64,000 bases of DNA, from the NCBI RefSeq assembly GCF_004745485.1, contig NZ_RHFG01000002.1, forward strand, positions 310,001-374,000, given 5' to 3'. Positions 41,725 through 52,370 of this stretch are shown here, one piece after another. The stretch's first letter is position 1. Every line of letters starts with the position of its first letter. This stretch comes from Brevibacterium sp. S22. GTDB taxonomy: Bacteria > Actinomycetota > Actinomycetes > Actinomycetales > Brevibacteriaceae. The position numbers were made by a program, and so were the translations under genes. The notes under the pieces were generated by a model that saw only the letters and a list, made by a program, of their open reading frames with translations, was not told the origin of the DNA and did not search any database.

Positions 41725-41747
41725 CTGATATATTAGTTGACGATCAA
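41725..41747. promoter_or_regulatory. GntR operator candidate upstream of glyA
   Basis: CTGATATATTAG (41725-41736) is an imperfect palindrome matching the core of the site at 40839-40850. TTGAcgaTCAA (41737-41747) follows directly as a second small inverted repeat. Both lie between the promoter and the glyA ribosome site. Confidence 0.55.
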
Positions 41748-41785
41748 CCCGAATAAAGGGTTCGTCGGCCGATCGAAGGAGATCC

Positions 41786-43153
41786 ATGACAGAGCAACTC
41801 GCAAACCCCGCCGAAGCCGGCACGACCGAGACCTTTGCCAGCCGCCAACCTGTCGAGCTGAACACCAGCCTCGCCGAACTCGATCCCTCGATTGCCGGTT
41901 TCATCGACGCTGAACTGGCCCGGCAGCGCGAAGGGCTGGAGATGATCGCCTCGGAGAACCACACCGCCGCGGCAGTCATGGAAGCACAGGGATCGGTGCT
42001 GACGAACAAATACGCTGAAGGGTACCCGGGACGCCGCTACTACGGCGGCTGCGAACACGTCGATGAGATCGAACGCATCGCCATCGACCGCGTCAAGGCC
42101 CTCTTCGGCGCGGAGTATGCGAACGTCCAACCGCACTCCGGCGCCCAGGCCAACGCCTCGGTCATGCACGCCCTCATCCGTCCCGGCGACACCGTCCTCG
42201 GACTCAACCTCGCCCACGGGGGCCACCTCACCCACGGGATGAAGATCAACTTCTCCGGTCGCCTCTACAGCATCGTCCCTTACGGCCTCGATGCCGAGAC
42301 CGGCCGCGTCGACATGGACGAGGTCGAACGTCTGGCCAAGGAGCACCAGCCGAAGCTCATCGTCGCCGGCTGGTCGGCGTACTCCCGGCAGCTCGACTTC
42401 GCTGAGTTCCGGCGCATCGCCGATGAGGTCGGCGCCTACCTCATGGTCGACATGGCCCACTTCGCCGGTCTCGTCGCCGCCGGCCTCCACCCCTCGCCCG
42501 TTCCGCACGCCCACGTCGTGTCCTCGACGACGCACAAGACGCTCGGCGGACCGCGCGGCGGCATCATCATCACCAACGATGCGGACATCGCGAAGAAGAT
42601 CAACTCCGCCGTCTTCCCCGGGCAACAGGGCGGGCCGCTCGAACACGTCATCGCCGGAAAGGCCGTGGCCTTCGGCCTGGCCGCCACGGACACCTTCGTC
42701 GACAAGCAGAAGCGGACCCTGGCCGGTGCTGCGGAGCTTGCTCGCCGCCTGACCGAACCCGATGTCGCCGACCGCGGAATCTCCGTGCTCACCGGAGGCA
42801 CCGATGTCCACCTCGTCCTCGTCGACCTGCGCAACTCCGTGCTCGACGGCGCACAGGCCGAAGATCTGCTCGCCCAGATCGGGATCACCGTCAACCGAAA
42901 CGCCGTACCCGACGACCCCCGACCACCGATGGTCACCTCCGGTCTGCGGATCGGCACCCCGGCCCTGGCCAGTCGCGGCTTCGGATCCGGAGCCTTCGCC
43001 GAGGGGGCCGACATCATCGCCGAGGTGCTCAAGGCCGGCACGAACGAGGACGGAGCGAGCCCCGAGACCATCGCCTCCTTAAGCGAACGCGTCACCCGGC
43101 TGGCGAACGACCACCCCCTGTACCCCACCCTCACCGAGATCGGAGCACGCTGA
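41786..43153 (+). CDS. glyA: Serine hydroxymethyltransferase
   Basis: A 455-residue PLP enzyme that interconverts glycine plus methylene-THF with serine. Conserved features: '[20 protein letters not shown]', '[23 protein letters not shown]', '[14 protein letters not shown]' and the PLP lysine Lys251 in '[16 protein letters not shown]'. It is the first gene of the sarcosine operon, where it combines glycine and the methylene-THF made by sarcosine oxidase into serine. It is probably a second, catabolic copy beside a housekeeping one, as in other actinobacteria. The ATG follows GAAGGAGATC. Its stop overlaps the soxB start (TGATG). Confidence 0.94.
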   Translation: MTEQLANPAEAGTTETFASRQPVELNTSLAELDPSIAGFIDAELARQREGLEMIASENHTAAAVMEAQGSVLTNKYAEGYPGRRYYGGCEHVDEIERIAIDRVKALFGAEYANVQPHSGAQANASVMHALIRPGDTVLGLNLAHGGHLTHGMKINFSGRLYSIVPYGLDAETGRVDMDEVERLAKEHQPKLIVAGWSAYSRQLDFAEFRRIADEVGAYLMVDMAHFAGLVAAGLHPSPVPHAHVVSSTTHKTLGGPRGGIIITNDADIAKKINSAVFPGQQGGPLEHVIAGKAVAFGLAATDTFVDKQKRTLAGAAELARRLTEPDVADRGISVLTGGTDVHLVLVDLRNSVLDGAQAEDLLAQIGITVNRNAVPDDPRPPMVTSGLRIGTPALASRGFGSGAFAEGADIIAEVLKAGTNEDGASPETIASLSERVTRLANDHPLYPTLTEIGAR

Positions 43154-44370
43154 TGGCAGACCAGCTTCCCGAACACCCCGACTTCCTGTGGCGCAACCCC
43201 GAGCCGAAGAAGTCCTACGAAGCCGTCATCATCGGCGGCGGCGGACACGGCCTGGCCACCGCCTACTACCTGGCGAAGAACCACGGGATGACGAACATCG
43301 CCATCCTCGAGCGCGGGTGGCTGGCCGGGGGCAACATGGCCCGGAACACGACGATCATCCGCTCGAACTACCTCTGGGACGAATCCGCGGCGATCTACGA
43401 GAAGTCTCTCAAGCTCTGGGAGCAGCTTCCCGAGGAACTCGACTACGACTTCCTCTTCTCCCAGCGCGGCGTGCTCAACCTCGCCCACACCCTCCAGGAC
43501 GTTCGCGAATCCCAGCGCCGCGTCAACGCCAACAAGCTCAACGGCGTCGACGCCGAATGGCTCGACCCCAGCCAAGTCAAGGAAGTCTGCCCGATCATCA
43601 ACATCGGCGACGACCTGCGCTACCCCGTGATGGGCGGGACCTACCAGCCGCGCGCCGGCATCGCCAAGCACGACCATGTGGCCTGGGCCTTCGCCCGCAA
43701 GGCCGATGAGATGGGTGTCGACATCATCCAGAACTGCGAGGTCACCGGCATCGAACGCATCGGCGACAAGGTCGTCGGCGTGCAGACGAACCGCGGACCG
43801 ATCGCCACCGAGAAGGTCGCGCTGGCCGTGGCCGGCGACTCCTCGGTGCTCGCCGATATGGCCGGGATCCGCCTGCCGATCCAGACTCACCCGCTGCAGG
43901 CGCTGGTCTCCGAACTCTTCGAACCCGTGCACCCGACCGTGGTCATGTCCAACCACGTCCACGTCTACGTGTCCCAGGCGCACAAGGGCGAACTCGTCAT
44001 GGGCGCCGGCGTCGACTCGTACAACGGCTACGGTCAACGAGGCGGCTTCCACGTCATCGAGGAGCAGCTGGCGGCCGCGGTCGAGCTCTTCCCGATCTTC
44101 GCCCGCGCCCATGTGCTGCGCACCTGGGGCGGCAACGTCGACGTCACCCTCGACGCCTCACCGATCGTGTCGAAGACGGAAGTCCAGGGACTCTACGCCA
44201 ACTGCGGCTGGGGCACCGGCGGCTTCAAGGGAACCCCTGCGGCGGGCTTCACCTACGCCCACACCATCGCCAACGACGAACCCCACCCGCTCAACGCCCC
44301 GTTCGCCCTCGACCGCTTCGAAACCGGCCACCTCATCGACGAACACGGCGCCGCCGCCGTGGCGCACTGA
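43153..44370 (+). CDS. soxB: Sarcosine oxidase beta subunit
   Basis: A 405-residue flavoprotein subunit of heterotetrameric sarcosine oxidase, which oxidises sarcosine to glycine with formation of methylene-THF and H2O2. The Rossmann motif '[19 protein letters not shown]' starts at residue 24. His173 in '[15 protein letters not shown]' aligns with the residue that carries covalent FMN in characterised enzymes. '[13 protein letters not shown]' near the C-terminus belongs to the second FAD motif. The substrate is oxidised in this subunit. It is part of a tightly packed operon, starting inside the glyA stop and ending 32 bases before soxD. Confidence 0.94.
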   Translation: MADQLPEHPDFLWRNPEPKKSYEAVIIGGGGHGLATAYYLAKNHGMTNIAILERGWLAGGNMARNTTIIRSNYLWDESAAIYEKSLKLWEQLPEELDYDFLFSQRGVLNLAHTLQDVRESQRRVNANKLNGVDAEWLDPSQVKEVCPIINIGDDLRYPVMGGTYQPRAGIAKHDHVAWAFARKADEMGVDIIQNCEVTGIERIGDKVVGVQTNRGPIATEKVALAVAGDSSVLADMAGIRLPIQTHPLQALVSELFEPVHPTVVMSNHVHVYVSQAHKGELVMGAGVDSYNGYGQRGGFHVIEEQLAAAVELFPIFARAHVLRTWGGNVDVTLDASPIVSKTEVQGLYANCGWGTGGFKGTPAAGFTYAHTIANDEPHPLNAPFALDRFETGHLIDEHGAAAVAH

Positions 44371-44402
44371 GCGAGTCGACGCACCGGACTGAAAGGACCG
44401 AC

Positions 44403-44693
44403 ATGCTGCTCATCCACTGCCCGAACTGCGGGCCGAGGGACGAAACCGAATTCCACTACGGCGGACAGGCGCACGTTCCCTACCCCGAGGACCCGTACGC
44501 CCTGACCGACAGGGAATGGGGCGAATACCTCTTCTACCGTGAGAACAACCGCGGTGCCTTTGCCGAGATGTGGAGCCACAGTGCCGGCTGCCGGAAATGG
44601 TTCAACGCCGTCCGCGACACGGCCACCTACGACTTCACCGCGATCTACCCGATGGGATCGCCCCGTCCCGACACTCAAGGAGAGGTTCGATGA
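44403..44693 (+). CDS. soxD: Sarcosine oxidase delta subunit
   Basis: A 96-residue small subunit that binds structural zinc in the heterotetramer. The four known ligands are all present: Cys6 and Cys9 in 'HCPNCGPR', and His59 and Cys63 in '[11 protein letters not shown]'. The family-typical '[18 protein letters not shown]' and '[13 protein letters not shown]' are also seen. The ATG follows GAAAGGACCG, and its stop overlaps the soxA start (ATGA). Confidence 0.95.
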   Translation: MLLIHCPNCGPRDETEFHYGGQAHVPYPEDPYALTDREWGEYLFYRENNRGAFAEMWSHSAGCRKWFNAVRDTATYDFTAIYPMGSPRPDTQGEVR

Positions 44694-47599
44694 CGAACAC
44701 CACCCGTCTGCCCGGTGCCACCGGCATCGACACCAGCCGTCCGATCGACTTCACCGTCGACGGAGCGACCTACTCGGGCTTCGCCGGTGACACCATCGCC
44801 AGCGCGCTCATCGCCGCAGGCCGCATCGACTGCGGCAACTCCACCTACCTCGGCCGGGCCCGCGGCGTCCTCGGCGCCGGCGTCGAGGAGTCCAACGCGC
44901 TCGTCCGCGTGCACTCCCGGTTCCCCGGTGATGTCTCCGAGTCGATGCTGCCCGCCACCCGCGTGGCCATCGTCGAGGGACTCGAAGCCGACTACCTCGC
45001 CGGGCTCGGCATCCTCGACCCCGGCCAGGACGAACTGACCTATGAGCACAAGCACGTGCACACCGACGTCCTCATCGTCGGCGCCGGCCCTGCCGGACTC
45101 GCTGCCGCCCGCGAAGCCGGCAAGTCCGGTGCCCGCACGCTGCTGCTCGATGACCAGTCCGTGCCCGGCGGCTCCCTGCTCTCGGCAGGACCGGCCACCG
45201 CCGAGACCATCGACGGCCAGGACGCCACAGACTGGGTCGAATCCACCGTCGCCGGATTCGCCGAGCACGAAGAGCTCAGCTACGTCCCGAACACCACGGT
45301 CTTCGGCAGCTACGACTCGAACTACTTCGTCGCCCTCGAAGACCGCACCGAAGCCGTCGCCGCCGCCGGCGGCCGCGGAGTGCGCCAGAAGGTCTGGCAC
45401 ATCCGCGCCGGCCAGGTCGTGCTTGCCACCGGCACCCACGACCGTCCGATCGTCTTCGCCGACAACGACCGCCCGGGCATCATGCTCGCCTCGGCCGTGC
45501 GCACCTACCTCGGCCGCTATGGCGTGGCCGCAGGACAGACTGTTGCCGTGGCGACCACGAACGACTCCGCCTACGACCTCGTGGCCGACCTCCACGCGGC
45601 AGGCATCACCGTTCCCGCGGTCATCGACTCCCGCCCGACCGCCTCGGCAGTGGCCGAATCCGTCACCGCGGCCACAGGCACCCGCCTCATCCTCGGCTCC
45701 GCCGTCACCGGCACCGCCGGTGAGGGGCCGACGGGTCGCATCAGCGCGATCACCGTCGCCTCCCTCGACGACGACGGCGTCGCTGCTGCTGAGAGCGAAG
45801 AGATCGCCGTCGACCTGCTCGCGGTGAGCGGCGGACACTCGCCGGTCATCCACCTGCACGGCCAGCGCAGGGGAAAGATCCACTGGAACACCGACATCGC
45901 GGCCTTCGTGCCCACGACCCCCGTCCGCGACCAGTTCACCGTCGGAGCCGTGACCGGGGACTATTCCCTCGAATCGGCACTGCGTCAGGGCGCCGAGGCA
46001 GGCAACCAGGCTGCGAACCGCACCGGCTTCCCGGCCGCGCTCAGCGTCCCTGCGGCCTCCGCGATGGCCTATGCTCCGGCCCGCCCGCTGTGGCTGGTCA
46101 CCTCGGCGAATGACGATCACACGAACCTGACCACGCACTTCATCGACTTCCAGCGTGACCAGACCGTCGCCGACGTGCAGCGGGCCATGGGCGCGGGCAT
46201 GCGCTCGGTCGAGCACATCAAGCGCTACACCTCGATCTCGACGGCGAACGATCAGGGCAAGACCTCAGCGGTCAACGCCATCGGCGCGATCGCCTCGGTG
46301 CTGGGGAAGGCCGACGACCTCGGACAGGTCGGACACACGACCTTCCGCGCACCGTTCGCCCCGGTCCCGTTCGCGGCACTGGCCGGACGGCGCAAGGGCG
46401 AACTCTTCGACCCGGCCCGAGTCACCTCGATCCACCCCTGGCACGTCGCCCACGGCGCCGAATTCGAAGACGTCGGCCAGTGGAAGCGGCCCTGGTACTA
46501 CCCGAAGCCGGGTGAGGACATGGACGCGGCGGTGCTGCGCGAAGGCAAGGCCGTGCGCGAATCCGTCGGCTTCCAGGACGCCTCGACGCTCGGCAAGATC
46601 GAGATCCGCGGAAAGGATGCGGGCGAGTTCCTCGGCCAGATCTACACGAACGGCTTCAAGAAGCTCAAGGTGGGCAAGGGCCGCTACGGGCTGATGTGCA
46701 AACCCGACGGCATGATCTTCGACGACGGCGTGACCCTGCGCGTGGCCGAGGACCGCTACTACATGACGACGACCACCGGCGGAGCGGCGACCGTCCTCGA
46801 ATGGCTCGAGGAATGGCACCAGACCGAATGGCCCGAACTCGACGTCGTCTTCACCTCGGTGACCGAACAGTGGTCGACCGTCGCCGTGGCCGGACCCCGG
46901 TCACGCGACGTCATCGCGAAACTCGCCCCGAACCTCGACGTGTCGAACGAGGCCTTCGAGTTCATGGGCTTCCGCGAGACGACATTGGCGAACGGCATCC
47001 CCGCACGGATCTGCCGGATCTCGTTCTCCGGCGAACTCGCCTTCGAGATCAACGTCGACACGTTCTACGGTCTGACCGTCTGGGAGGCCGTCGCCGAGGC
47101 GGGTGCCGAGTTCGACATCACCCCGTACGGGACCGAAGTCATGCACGTGCTGCGTGCCGAGAAGGGCTTCATCATCGTCGGCCAGGACACCGACGGCACC
47201 GTGACCCCACAGGATGCGGGCATGGAGTGGATCGTCTCGAAGCTCAAGGACTTCATCGGCAAACGCTCCTACACCCGGGCCGACAACGTCAAGGAGGACC
47301 GCAAGCACCTCGTGGGCGTGCTCCCGGTCGACGGGACGACACGTCTGGCCGAAGGCGCCCAGCTCATCACCTCGGGCACCCCGGTCACCCCGGAGGAGGG
47401 ACCGGTGCCGATGATCGGCCATGTCACCTCGTCCTACATCTCGCCGTCGCTCGACCGGCCCATCGGGCTCGCCCTCGTCGAGAACGGCCGCAACAGAGAA
47501 GGTGAGGTCGTCCAATCCCCGCTGGGGGACACCCTGGTCGACGTCGAGATCACCTCGCCCGTCTTCTACGATCCGGAAGGGAACCGCCGCGATGGCTGA
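44690..47599 (+). CDS. soxA: Sarcosine oxidase alpha subunit
   Basis: A 969-residue subunit. An N-terminal ferredoxin-like fold without cluster cysteines ('[24 protein letters not shown]') is followed by an NAD/FAD-binding region ('[20 protein letters not shown]', about residues 126-145). The C-terminal third is a folate-binding aminomethyltransferase (GcvT-like) domain ('[29 protein letters not shown]'). That domain captures the released formaldehyde unit on tetrahydrofolate. The start at 44690 overlaps the soxD stop; a longer frame from 44570 reads through soxD in another register and is rejected. The length agrees with known SoxA proteins. Its end overlaps soxG by 8 bases. Confidence 0.94.
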   Translation: MTNTTRLPGATGIDTSRPIDFTVDGATYSGFAGDTIASALIAAGRIDCGNSTYLGRARGVLGAGVEESNALVRVHSRFPGDVSESMLPATRVAIVEGLEADYLAGLGILDPGQDELTYEHKHVHTDVLIVGAGPAGLAAAREAGKSGARTLLLDDQSVPGGSLLSAGPATAETIDGQDATDWVESTVAGFAEHEELSYVPNTTVFGSYDSNYFVALEDRTEAVAAAGGRGVRQKVWHIRAGQVVLATGTHDRPIVFADNDRPGIMLASAVRTYLGRYGVAAGQTVAVATTNDSAYDLVADLHAAGITVPAVIDSRPTASAVAESVTAATGTRLILGSAVTGTAGEGPTGRISAITVASLDDDGVAAAESEEIAVDLLAVSGGHSPVIHLHGQRRGKIHWNTDIAAFVPTTPVRDQFTVGAVTGDYSLESALRQGAEAGNQAANRTGFPAALSVPAASAMAYAPARPLWLVTSANDDHTNLTTHFIDFQRDQTVADVQRAMGAGMRSVEHIKRYTSISTANDQGKTSAVNAIGAIASVLGKADDLGQVGHTTFRAPFAPVPFAALAGRRKGELFDPARVTSIHPWHVAHGAEFEDVGQWKRPWYYPKPGEDMDAAVLREGKAVRESVGFQDASTLGKIEIRGKDAGEFLGQIYTNGFKKLKVGKGRYGLMCKPDGMIFDDGVTLRVAEDRYYMTTTTGGAATVLEWLEEWHQTEWPELDVVFTSVTEQWSTVAVAGPRSRDVIAKLAPNLDVSNEAFEFMGFRETTLANGIPARICRISFSGELAFEINVDTFYGLTVWEAVAEAGAEFDITPYGTEVMHVLRAEKGFIIVGQDTDGTVTPQDAGMEWIVSKLKDFIGKRSYTRADNVKEDRKHLVGVLPVDGTTRLAEGAQLITSGTPVTPEEGPVPMIGHVTSSYISPSLDRPIGLALVENGRNREGEVVQSPLGDTLVDVEITSPVFYDPEGNRRDG

Positions 47600-48275
47600 C
47601 ACCACCTATTCCACTGACACCCTCGTCACCCCCGAATCCCTCGATGACCTCCGGGTCTCCCCGGCAGCGCATCTGTCCGAGGCGATGGTCGATGCGAGTG
47701 CCGCCGGGGGTCGCCGGGTCGCCCTGCGCGAGCTGCCGTTCTCCGTCCAACTCGGTCTGCGGGCGCATCCAGATTCGGCATCCGGGCGTGCTCTCGAAGA
47801 CGCCTTCGGCCTGCCGCTGCCGGGTCGGGTCGGTGAGGTCACCGGAGACAGCGCAGGACTGCACATCCTGTGGCTGAGCCCCGACGAGTTCCTCGCCGTC
47901 GACGTCTCCCGGCAGCAGCAGCCGGGCGAGACGCTCGTCGCCGAGGCGGGACTCGAAGGACTGCCCGGACAGGCCGTCGACCTCTCCGCCAACCGCACGA
48001 TTCTCCAGCTGTCGGGCTCGAAGGCCCGGGAGGTGCTCGAGAAGAGCTGCCGTGCCGACCTCCATCCGCGCGCCTTCGGTGTGGGAACGGCGATCGTCAC
48101 GGCGCTGGGACCCGTCCCGGTCATCCTCCACCACTCCTCGGTGCTCGAATACCGTGTCTACCCGCGGGCGAGCTTCGCGGACTTCGCCGTCCGCTGGATG
48201 CTCGACGGAATGGCCGAGTTCCTCGTCGGTGAGGTCGATGCAGCGGGTGCCGGCGCCGCGGAGGGGAGCGGCTGA
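47592..48275 (+). CDS. soxG: Sarcosine oxidase gamma subunit
   Basis: A 227-residue subunit that packs against the folate domain of SoxA. It has the typical SoxG regions '[21 protein letters not shown]', '[16 protein letters not shown]' and '[32 protein letters not shown]'. The ATG at 47592 lies within the last codons of soxA. Longer frames extend into soxA sequence and are rejected. The stop overlaps the start of sdaA (TGATG). The last 15 residues are a Gly/Ala-rich tail. Confidence 0.92.
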   Translation: MADTTYSTDTLVTPESLDDLRVSPAAHLSEAMVDASAAGGRRVALRELPFSVQLGLRAHPDSASGRALEDAFGLPLPGRVGEVTGDSAGLHILWLSPDEFLAVDVSRQQQPGETLVAEAGLEGLPGQAVDLSANRTILQLSGSKAREVLEKSCRADLHPRAFGVGTAIVTALGPVPVILHHSSVLEYRVYPRASFADFAVRWMLDGMAEFLVGEVDAAGAGAAEGSG

Positions 48276-49702
48276 TGGCACTCGGGGTCCTCGATCTCTT
48301 CTCGATCGGCATCGGCCCCTCCTCCTCCCATACGGTGGGGCCGATGCGGGCGGCACTGCGGTTCGTCGATGAACTCGAAGAGCAGGGTCTCCTGCACCGG
48401 GTCCGCCGGGTCCGCGTCGGACTCTACGGTTCGCTGGCCGCGACCGGCATCGGGCACGGTTCGGATTCGGCGGTGCTCGTCGGGTTGAGCGGTTTCGATC
48501 CAGAGACGCTCGACCCCGACCAGGTGGGCCCGCTGGTCGAGGAGGTCAAGAGCCGACGCAAGCTCCACCTCGGCGGGCGCCTGGTCATCGAATTCGAACC
48601 CGAGACCGACTTGGTCCTCCACTTGAGGAAGAACCTGCCCGGCCATCCCAACGGGATGCTCATCCGCGCCGAGGCGGGCGACGAGGTCATCGAGCGCGAA
48701 TACTACTCAGTCGGCGGGGGTTTCGTCGTCACCGCCGAGGAGCTCGCGGCCGACAAGGACGCCGCCGAGACGATCGAGGCCTCCGAACAGGCAGTGCAGC
48801 AGGACACCGCCGCGGGGGAGAAGCAGCAGACGATCGAGTTCGCCACGGCCGATGAGCTCCTCGCCCGCTGCCGGGAGCACGGACTGAGCATCGCCGAGCT
48901 CATGGCCGTCAACGAACGTGTGACTCGCACGGATGAGCAGCTGCGGGAGAAGCTGTTGGCGATCTGGGCGGTGATGCGCGAATGCGTGCACAACGGGTGC
49001 ACGCGGGAGGAGACGACTCTGCCCGGCGGGCTCAAGGTGCGCAGGCGGGCCCCGGAGCTGGCTGCGAAGCTCGAAGACGCCGAGTACAAGGCCTCCGGTT
49101 CGCTCGACGCCCTCGAATGGGTCAACCTCTACGCCTTGGCCGTCAACGAGGAGAACGCCTCGGGTGGGCGGATCGTCACGGCCCCGACGAACGGGGCCGC
49201 GGGGATCATCCCCGCGGTGCTCCATTACATGGATCGCTTCGTCACCGATGCGGACATGTCCGATGACGCCGTCGTGAAGTTCCTGCTCACCGCCGGGGCG
49301 ATCGGGATCCTGTTCAAACGCAATGCCTCGATCTCTGGCGCCGAGGTGGGCTGCCAGGGAGAGGTCGGATCGGCCTGTGCGATGGCTGCCGCGGGACTGT
49401 GTGCCGTCCTCGGCGGAACACCTGAGCAGGTCGAGAACGCCGCCGAGATCGGTCTCGAGCACAACCTCGGGCTGACCTGTGACCCGGTCGGCGGACTCGT
49501 CCAGGTTCCGTGCATCGAACGCAACGCGATCGCCTCGGTGAAGGCGATCAACGCCGCCCGCCTGGCGATGCACGGCGACGGCACTCACCGGGTCAGTCTC
49601 GATCAGGCGATCGAGACGATGCGGCAGACTGGTGCCGATATGAAATCGAAGTACAAGGAGACCTCGCGGGGCGGTCTGGCCGTCAACGTCGTCGAATGCT
49701 GA
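48275..49702 (+). CDS. sdaA: L-serine ammonia-lyase (iron-sulfur type)
   Basis: A 475-residue single-chain L-serine dehydratase that converts serine to pyruvate and ammonia using a [4Fe-4S] cluster. N-terminal beta domain: '[23 protein letters not shown]' and '[18 protein letters not shown]'. Catalytic alpha domain: '[16 protein letters not shown]', '[21 protein letters not shown]' and '[20 protein letters not shown]', supplying the cluster cysteines. It drains the serine made by GlyA, completing sarcosine -> pyruvate. It overlaps soxG by one base, so it is firmly in the operon. Confidence 0.94.
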   Translation: MALGVLDLFSIGIGPSSSHTVGPMRAALRFVDELEEQGLLHRVRRVRVGLYGSLAATGIGHGSDSAVLVGLSGFDPETLDPDQVGPLVEEVKSRRKLHLGGRLVIEFEPETDLVLHLRKNLPGHPNGMLIRAEAGDEVIEREYYSVGGGFVVTAEELAADKDAAETIEASEQAVQQDTAAGEKQQTIEFATADELLARCREHGLSIAELMAVNERVTRTDEQLREKLLAIWAVMRECVHNGCTREETTLPGGLKVRRRAPELAAKLEDAEYKASGSLDALEWVNLYALAVNEENASGGRIVTAPTNGAAGIIPAVLHYMDRFVTDADMSDDAVVKFLLTAGAIGILFKRNASISGAEVGCQGEVGSACAMAAAGLCAVLGGTPEQVENAAEIGLEHNLGLTCDPVGGLVQVPCIERNAIASVKAINAARLAMHGDGTHRVSLDQAIETMRQTGADMKSKYKETSRGGLAVNVVEC

Positions 49703-49760
49703 CCGCCCTCGGGTCTCTGTGCACCACCCCTCTCACTTTCACACCACTGAACAGGAAGAC

Positions 49761-50621
49761 ATGGACATGCAGGATTTCATCTTCACCCTCGAATGCGACG
49801 AGCGCCCGGGCATCCTCCACTCGGTGACCGGGGCGCTGCTCACCCACGGCGGTGACATCAAGGAACTCAAGCAGTTCGATGATCAGCATGCGCAGCGGCT
49901 GTTCCTGCGCATCGACTTCAGCGTCTCCGCGGAGCCGGGCAACGGCATCGAAGCGCTGCGGGCGGACTTCGAATCGATCGGGCAGGAGTTCGACGCGACC
50001 TGGCAGCTGTGGCCGCAGGGTGAGAAGCGTCGGGTGCTCATCATGGTCTCGAAGTTCGAGCACTGCCTCAATGACCTGCTCTTCCGCGCCCAGATCGGCG
50101 AACTGCCGATCGAGATCGCGGCGGTGGTGTCGAATCATCCAGATCACCGTGAGCTCGTCGAATGGCACCGCGTCCCGTTCTTCCGGATCCCGGTGACGAA
50201 GGATACGAAGCCCGAGGCGGAGGCGAAGCTGCTTGAGCTCGTCGATCGTTTCGAGGTCGATCTCGTCGTGCTGGCCCGCTATATGCAGGTTCTCTCCGAT
50301 GACCTGGCGCGCGAGCTCACCGGTCGGGCCATCAACATCCACCACTCGTTCCTGCCCTCGTTCAAGGGCGCCAAGCCCTACCACCAGGCGTGGGAGCGGG
50401 GAGTGAAGACCGTGGGTGCGACCGCGCACTTCGTCAACAGCGAACTCGACGAGGGCCCGATCATCGCCCAGCAGCTCGTCGAGGTCGACCATTCGTTCGC
50501 GCCCGAGGACCTCGTGGCAGCCGGTCGCGATGCCGAGTGCAAGGCGTTGTCGAACGCTGTGAAGTGGCACTGCGAAGGCCGCGTGTTCCTCTCAGGCAGA
50601 AGGACCGTCGTCCTGCGGTGA
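49761..50621 (+). CDS. purU: Formyltetrahydrofolate deformylase
   Basis: A 286-residue enzyme that hydrolyses 10-formyl-THF to formate and THF. The N-terminal ACT domain ('FIFTLECDERPGILHSVTGALLTHGGDI') is followed by a formyltransferase domain with the Asn-His-Asp set in 'NIHHSFLPSFKG' and 'ATAHFVNSELDEGPII'. In the sarcosine operon it restores free THF when one-carbon units pile up. The start at 49761 follows AGGAAG; ATG 49767 is also possible. The 58-base gap from sdaA contains no promoter that I can see, so it is probably co-transcribed. Confidence 0.93.
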   Translation: MDMQDFIFTLECDERPGILHSVTGALLTHGGDIKELKQFDDQHAQRLFLRIDFSVSAEPGNGIEALRADFESIGQEFDATWQLWPQGEKRRVLIMVSKFEHCLNDLLFRAQIGELPIEIAAVVSNHPDHRELVEWHRVPFFRIPVTKDTKPEAEAKLLELVDRFEVDLVVLARYMQVLSDDLARELTGRAINIHHSFLPSFKGAKPYHQAWERGVKTVGATAHFVNSELDEGPIIAQQLVEVDHSFAPEDLVAAGRDAECKALSNAVKWHCEGRVFLSGRRTVVLR

Positions 50622-50690
50622 GGCGGCGTGGGATGCGTTCGTTCTGCCGGCACCGGGGTGCGCCGCCTCGGCGAGGTTAGACTGACGAGC

Positions 50691-51365
50691 ATGACTGAGT
50701 CCGCAGGTGAACCCGGTGTGCGCATCGGTGATCAGGTGTTCGAGGCGATGCAGGCGAAGATCCTCAGCGGTGAGTATCCCAGCGGTCATCGCCTGCGCAT
50801 CCGCCAGCTCGCCGCCGAGCTCGGCACGTCCGTGATGCCGGTGCGCGAGTCGATCGCCCGGCTCGAGGAGGTCGGGCTCGTCGAGACCAGCCCGCACCGC
50901 GGCGGGATCGTCAAGGCCTTCACCGCCGAGGAGCTTCTGCAGATCTACGCCGTGCGCCTGCTGCTCGAGGTCGAGGCGACGGTGAATGGCGTCGAGGCAT
51001 TGGACGAGGTGGGACGGGCGCGACTCGACGAGGAGTTCACAGCGATGGAGTCCGCGCTCGCGGCCGGGGACGCCGCGGCGTACCTCGACCATGACGAAGA
51101 GCTTCTGTCCGTCATCTACTCCGCCGTCGGCAATCCCGTTCTCGTCGACACCATCCGGATGCTGTGGCTGCGGTGCCGAGCCTATAAGCTCGTCGGCGCT
51201 CGCCGGGCGCTCGAATCCGGCGACCTTCAGTCGCTGCTCGAGCATCAGCGCCGCCTGATGGACGCCGTCGATGCCGGTGACGCCGAGGCGGCCCGTGTGG
51301 CTGCTGAGAATTCGCTGTCCGATGCGATCGTGCGCATCCGCAGCGTGCTCGACAAGCAGAACTGA
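50691..51365 (+). CDS. GntR-family (FCD-type) regulator
   Basis: A 224-residue regulator with winged helix 'IRQLAAELGTSVMPVRESIARLEEVGLVETSPHRGGIV' and an FCD domain ('AVRLLLEVEATVNGVEAL', 'DHDEELLSVIYSAVGNPVLVDTIRMLW'). It follows purU by 69 bases. A -10 element TAGACT (50678-50683) ends 7 bases before the ATG and no ribosome site is present, so it is probably made from its own leaderless transcript. It may sense an intermediate of the adjacent pathway, but a role there is only inferred. Confidence 0.86.
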   Translation: MTESAGEPGVRIGDQVFEAMQAKILSGEYPSGHRLRIRQLAAELGTSVMPVRESIARLEEVGLVETSPHRGGIVKAFTAEELLQIYAVRLLLEVEATVNGVEALDEVGRARLDEEFTAMESALAAGDAAAYLDHDEELLSVIYSAVGNPVLVDTIRMLWLRCRAYKLVGARRALESGDLQSLLEHQRRLMDAVDAGDAEAARVAAENSLSDAIVRIRSVLDKQN

Positions 51366-51465
51366 GTCGCCGCCCGCGGCAGGGCTGAAGCCGGCGGGCT
51401 TGCTGGAAGTCCTTGACGGCGAACCGTGCTTGAACTGAGGAAGCGGCGTTCCGAAAGGACCGGGC

Positions 51466-52281
51466 TCAGTCTGCGTGCACCGGAAGCACCACCTCGCAGT
51501 CGGGGACCTGTCCGGCGGTGAACGGAGCGTAGAACTCCCGCGGCGGACCCGACCGGGTGAGTCCGAGCTGCTTCGCTCGAGTCGCAACGGCGTCGAACGC
51601 TCCGAGGATCCGAGGGAACTGCACGTCTGCGCGGCGCACGGGAGTGAACAGCTGGGTCTGGGCGGATTCGACGCGATGTGCCCGTTCCGAGTGACGAATG
51701 GGCACGCAGATCTCGATAGGGCCGTCCGACTCCCAACCGACTTGGCCGTGGTAGATGACGAAGAGGGGGCCGGCGATTCCGCCGCGATCACTCGCAAGCG
51801 CGATGAGTCGGTCGGCACATGTATGAATGACCTCCGGGAGCTCCTTGGCTGAGGTGTGGCGAGTCGAGGTCAGTACCGGCAGCCTCGGTGACCTGCGGCT
51901 CTTCACGTCGTACCCCGGAACCGGTGGCTGCTCATCACCGTCGAGAGACCCGCGGTCGACGGCGTGTTCGAGGAATCGTGCCAGTGTCTGTCGTCTGTCG
52001 TGCTCGACTGATGCCGCCTCGCGATGACGCGCGATCATCTCCGCCCGGTCGTGGGCAGGCAAGGTGAGCAGGTCGCCGATCTCAACCAGCGACATATCGA
52101 TGCGCCGGAGCATCGAGATCAGCCGGGCAGTATTGACCTGATCCCTGCTGTACCTGCGGTACCCGGTGACCGGGTCCACGGAGTTCGGCGACAGCAGTCC
52201 GTTGCTGTCATAGATCCGCAGAGCCTTCGGCGAGAGCCAGGTGGCGGTGGAGAATTCGCCGATCGACAGGTGACCGGTCAT
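51466..52281 (-). CDS. MerR-family regulator with a GyrI-like effector domain
   Basis: A 271-residue regulator: a MerR helix-turn-helix ('LSIGEFSTATWLSPKALRIYDSNGLLSPNSVDPVTGYRRYSRDQV'), a coiled linker, then a C-terminal GyrI/effector-binding domain (from about residue 130, 'GPLFVIYHGQVGWESDGPIEICVPI'). This is the BmrR layout, in which a bound cationic drug or metabolite activates transcription. The start at 52281 follows AGGAGG. It lies 89 bases downstream of a stand-alone GyrI-like gene on the same strand; the pair may act on the same ligand class. Confidence 0.85.
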   Translation of the reverse strand: MTGHLSIGEFSTATWLSPKALRIYDSNGLLSPNSVDPVTGYRRYSRDQVNTARLISMLRRIDMSLVEIGDLLTLPAHDRAEMIARHREAASVEHDRRQTLARFLEHAVDRGSLDGDEQPPVPGYDVKSRRSPRLPVLTSTRHTSAKELPEVIHTCADRLIALASDRGGIAGPLFVIYHGQVGWESDGPIEICVPIRHSERAHRVESAQTQLFTPVRRADVQFPRILGAFDAVATRAKQLGLTRSGPPREFYAPFTAGQVPDCEVVLPVHAD

Positions 52282-52370
52282 CCGTGCCTCCTGCTCAGCT
52301 CGACGGTGCGCTCCCTCATCTTGGCGAGTATAGGCCAGCGGTCGTCGGAGTTTGCCGAGCGTTTCCCCTC

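Noticed and set aside
41624-41785. Glycine riboswitch upstream of glyA-sox
   Set aside because: The gap is only 162 bases, and I see a promoter and GntR-type operators but none of the conserved glycine-aptamer pairing pattern.
42436-44112. 558-codon open frame antisense to glyA and soxB
   Set aside because: High-GC antisense frame. glyA and soxB are certain on the other strand, and the frame lacks a ribosome site and any recognisable domain.
44570-44689. Upstream extension of soxA through soxD
   Set aside because: The soxD frame is certain (zinc ligands), and the soxA ATG at 44690 overlaps its stop in the usual way.
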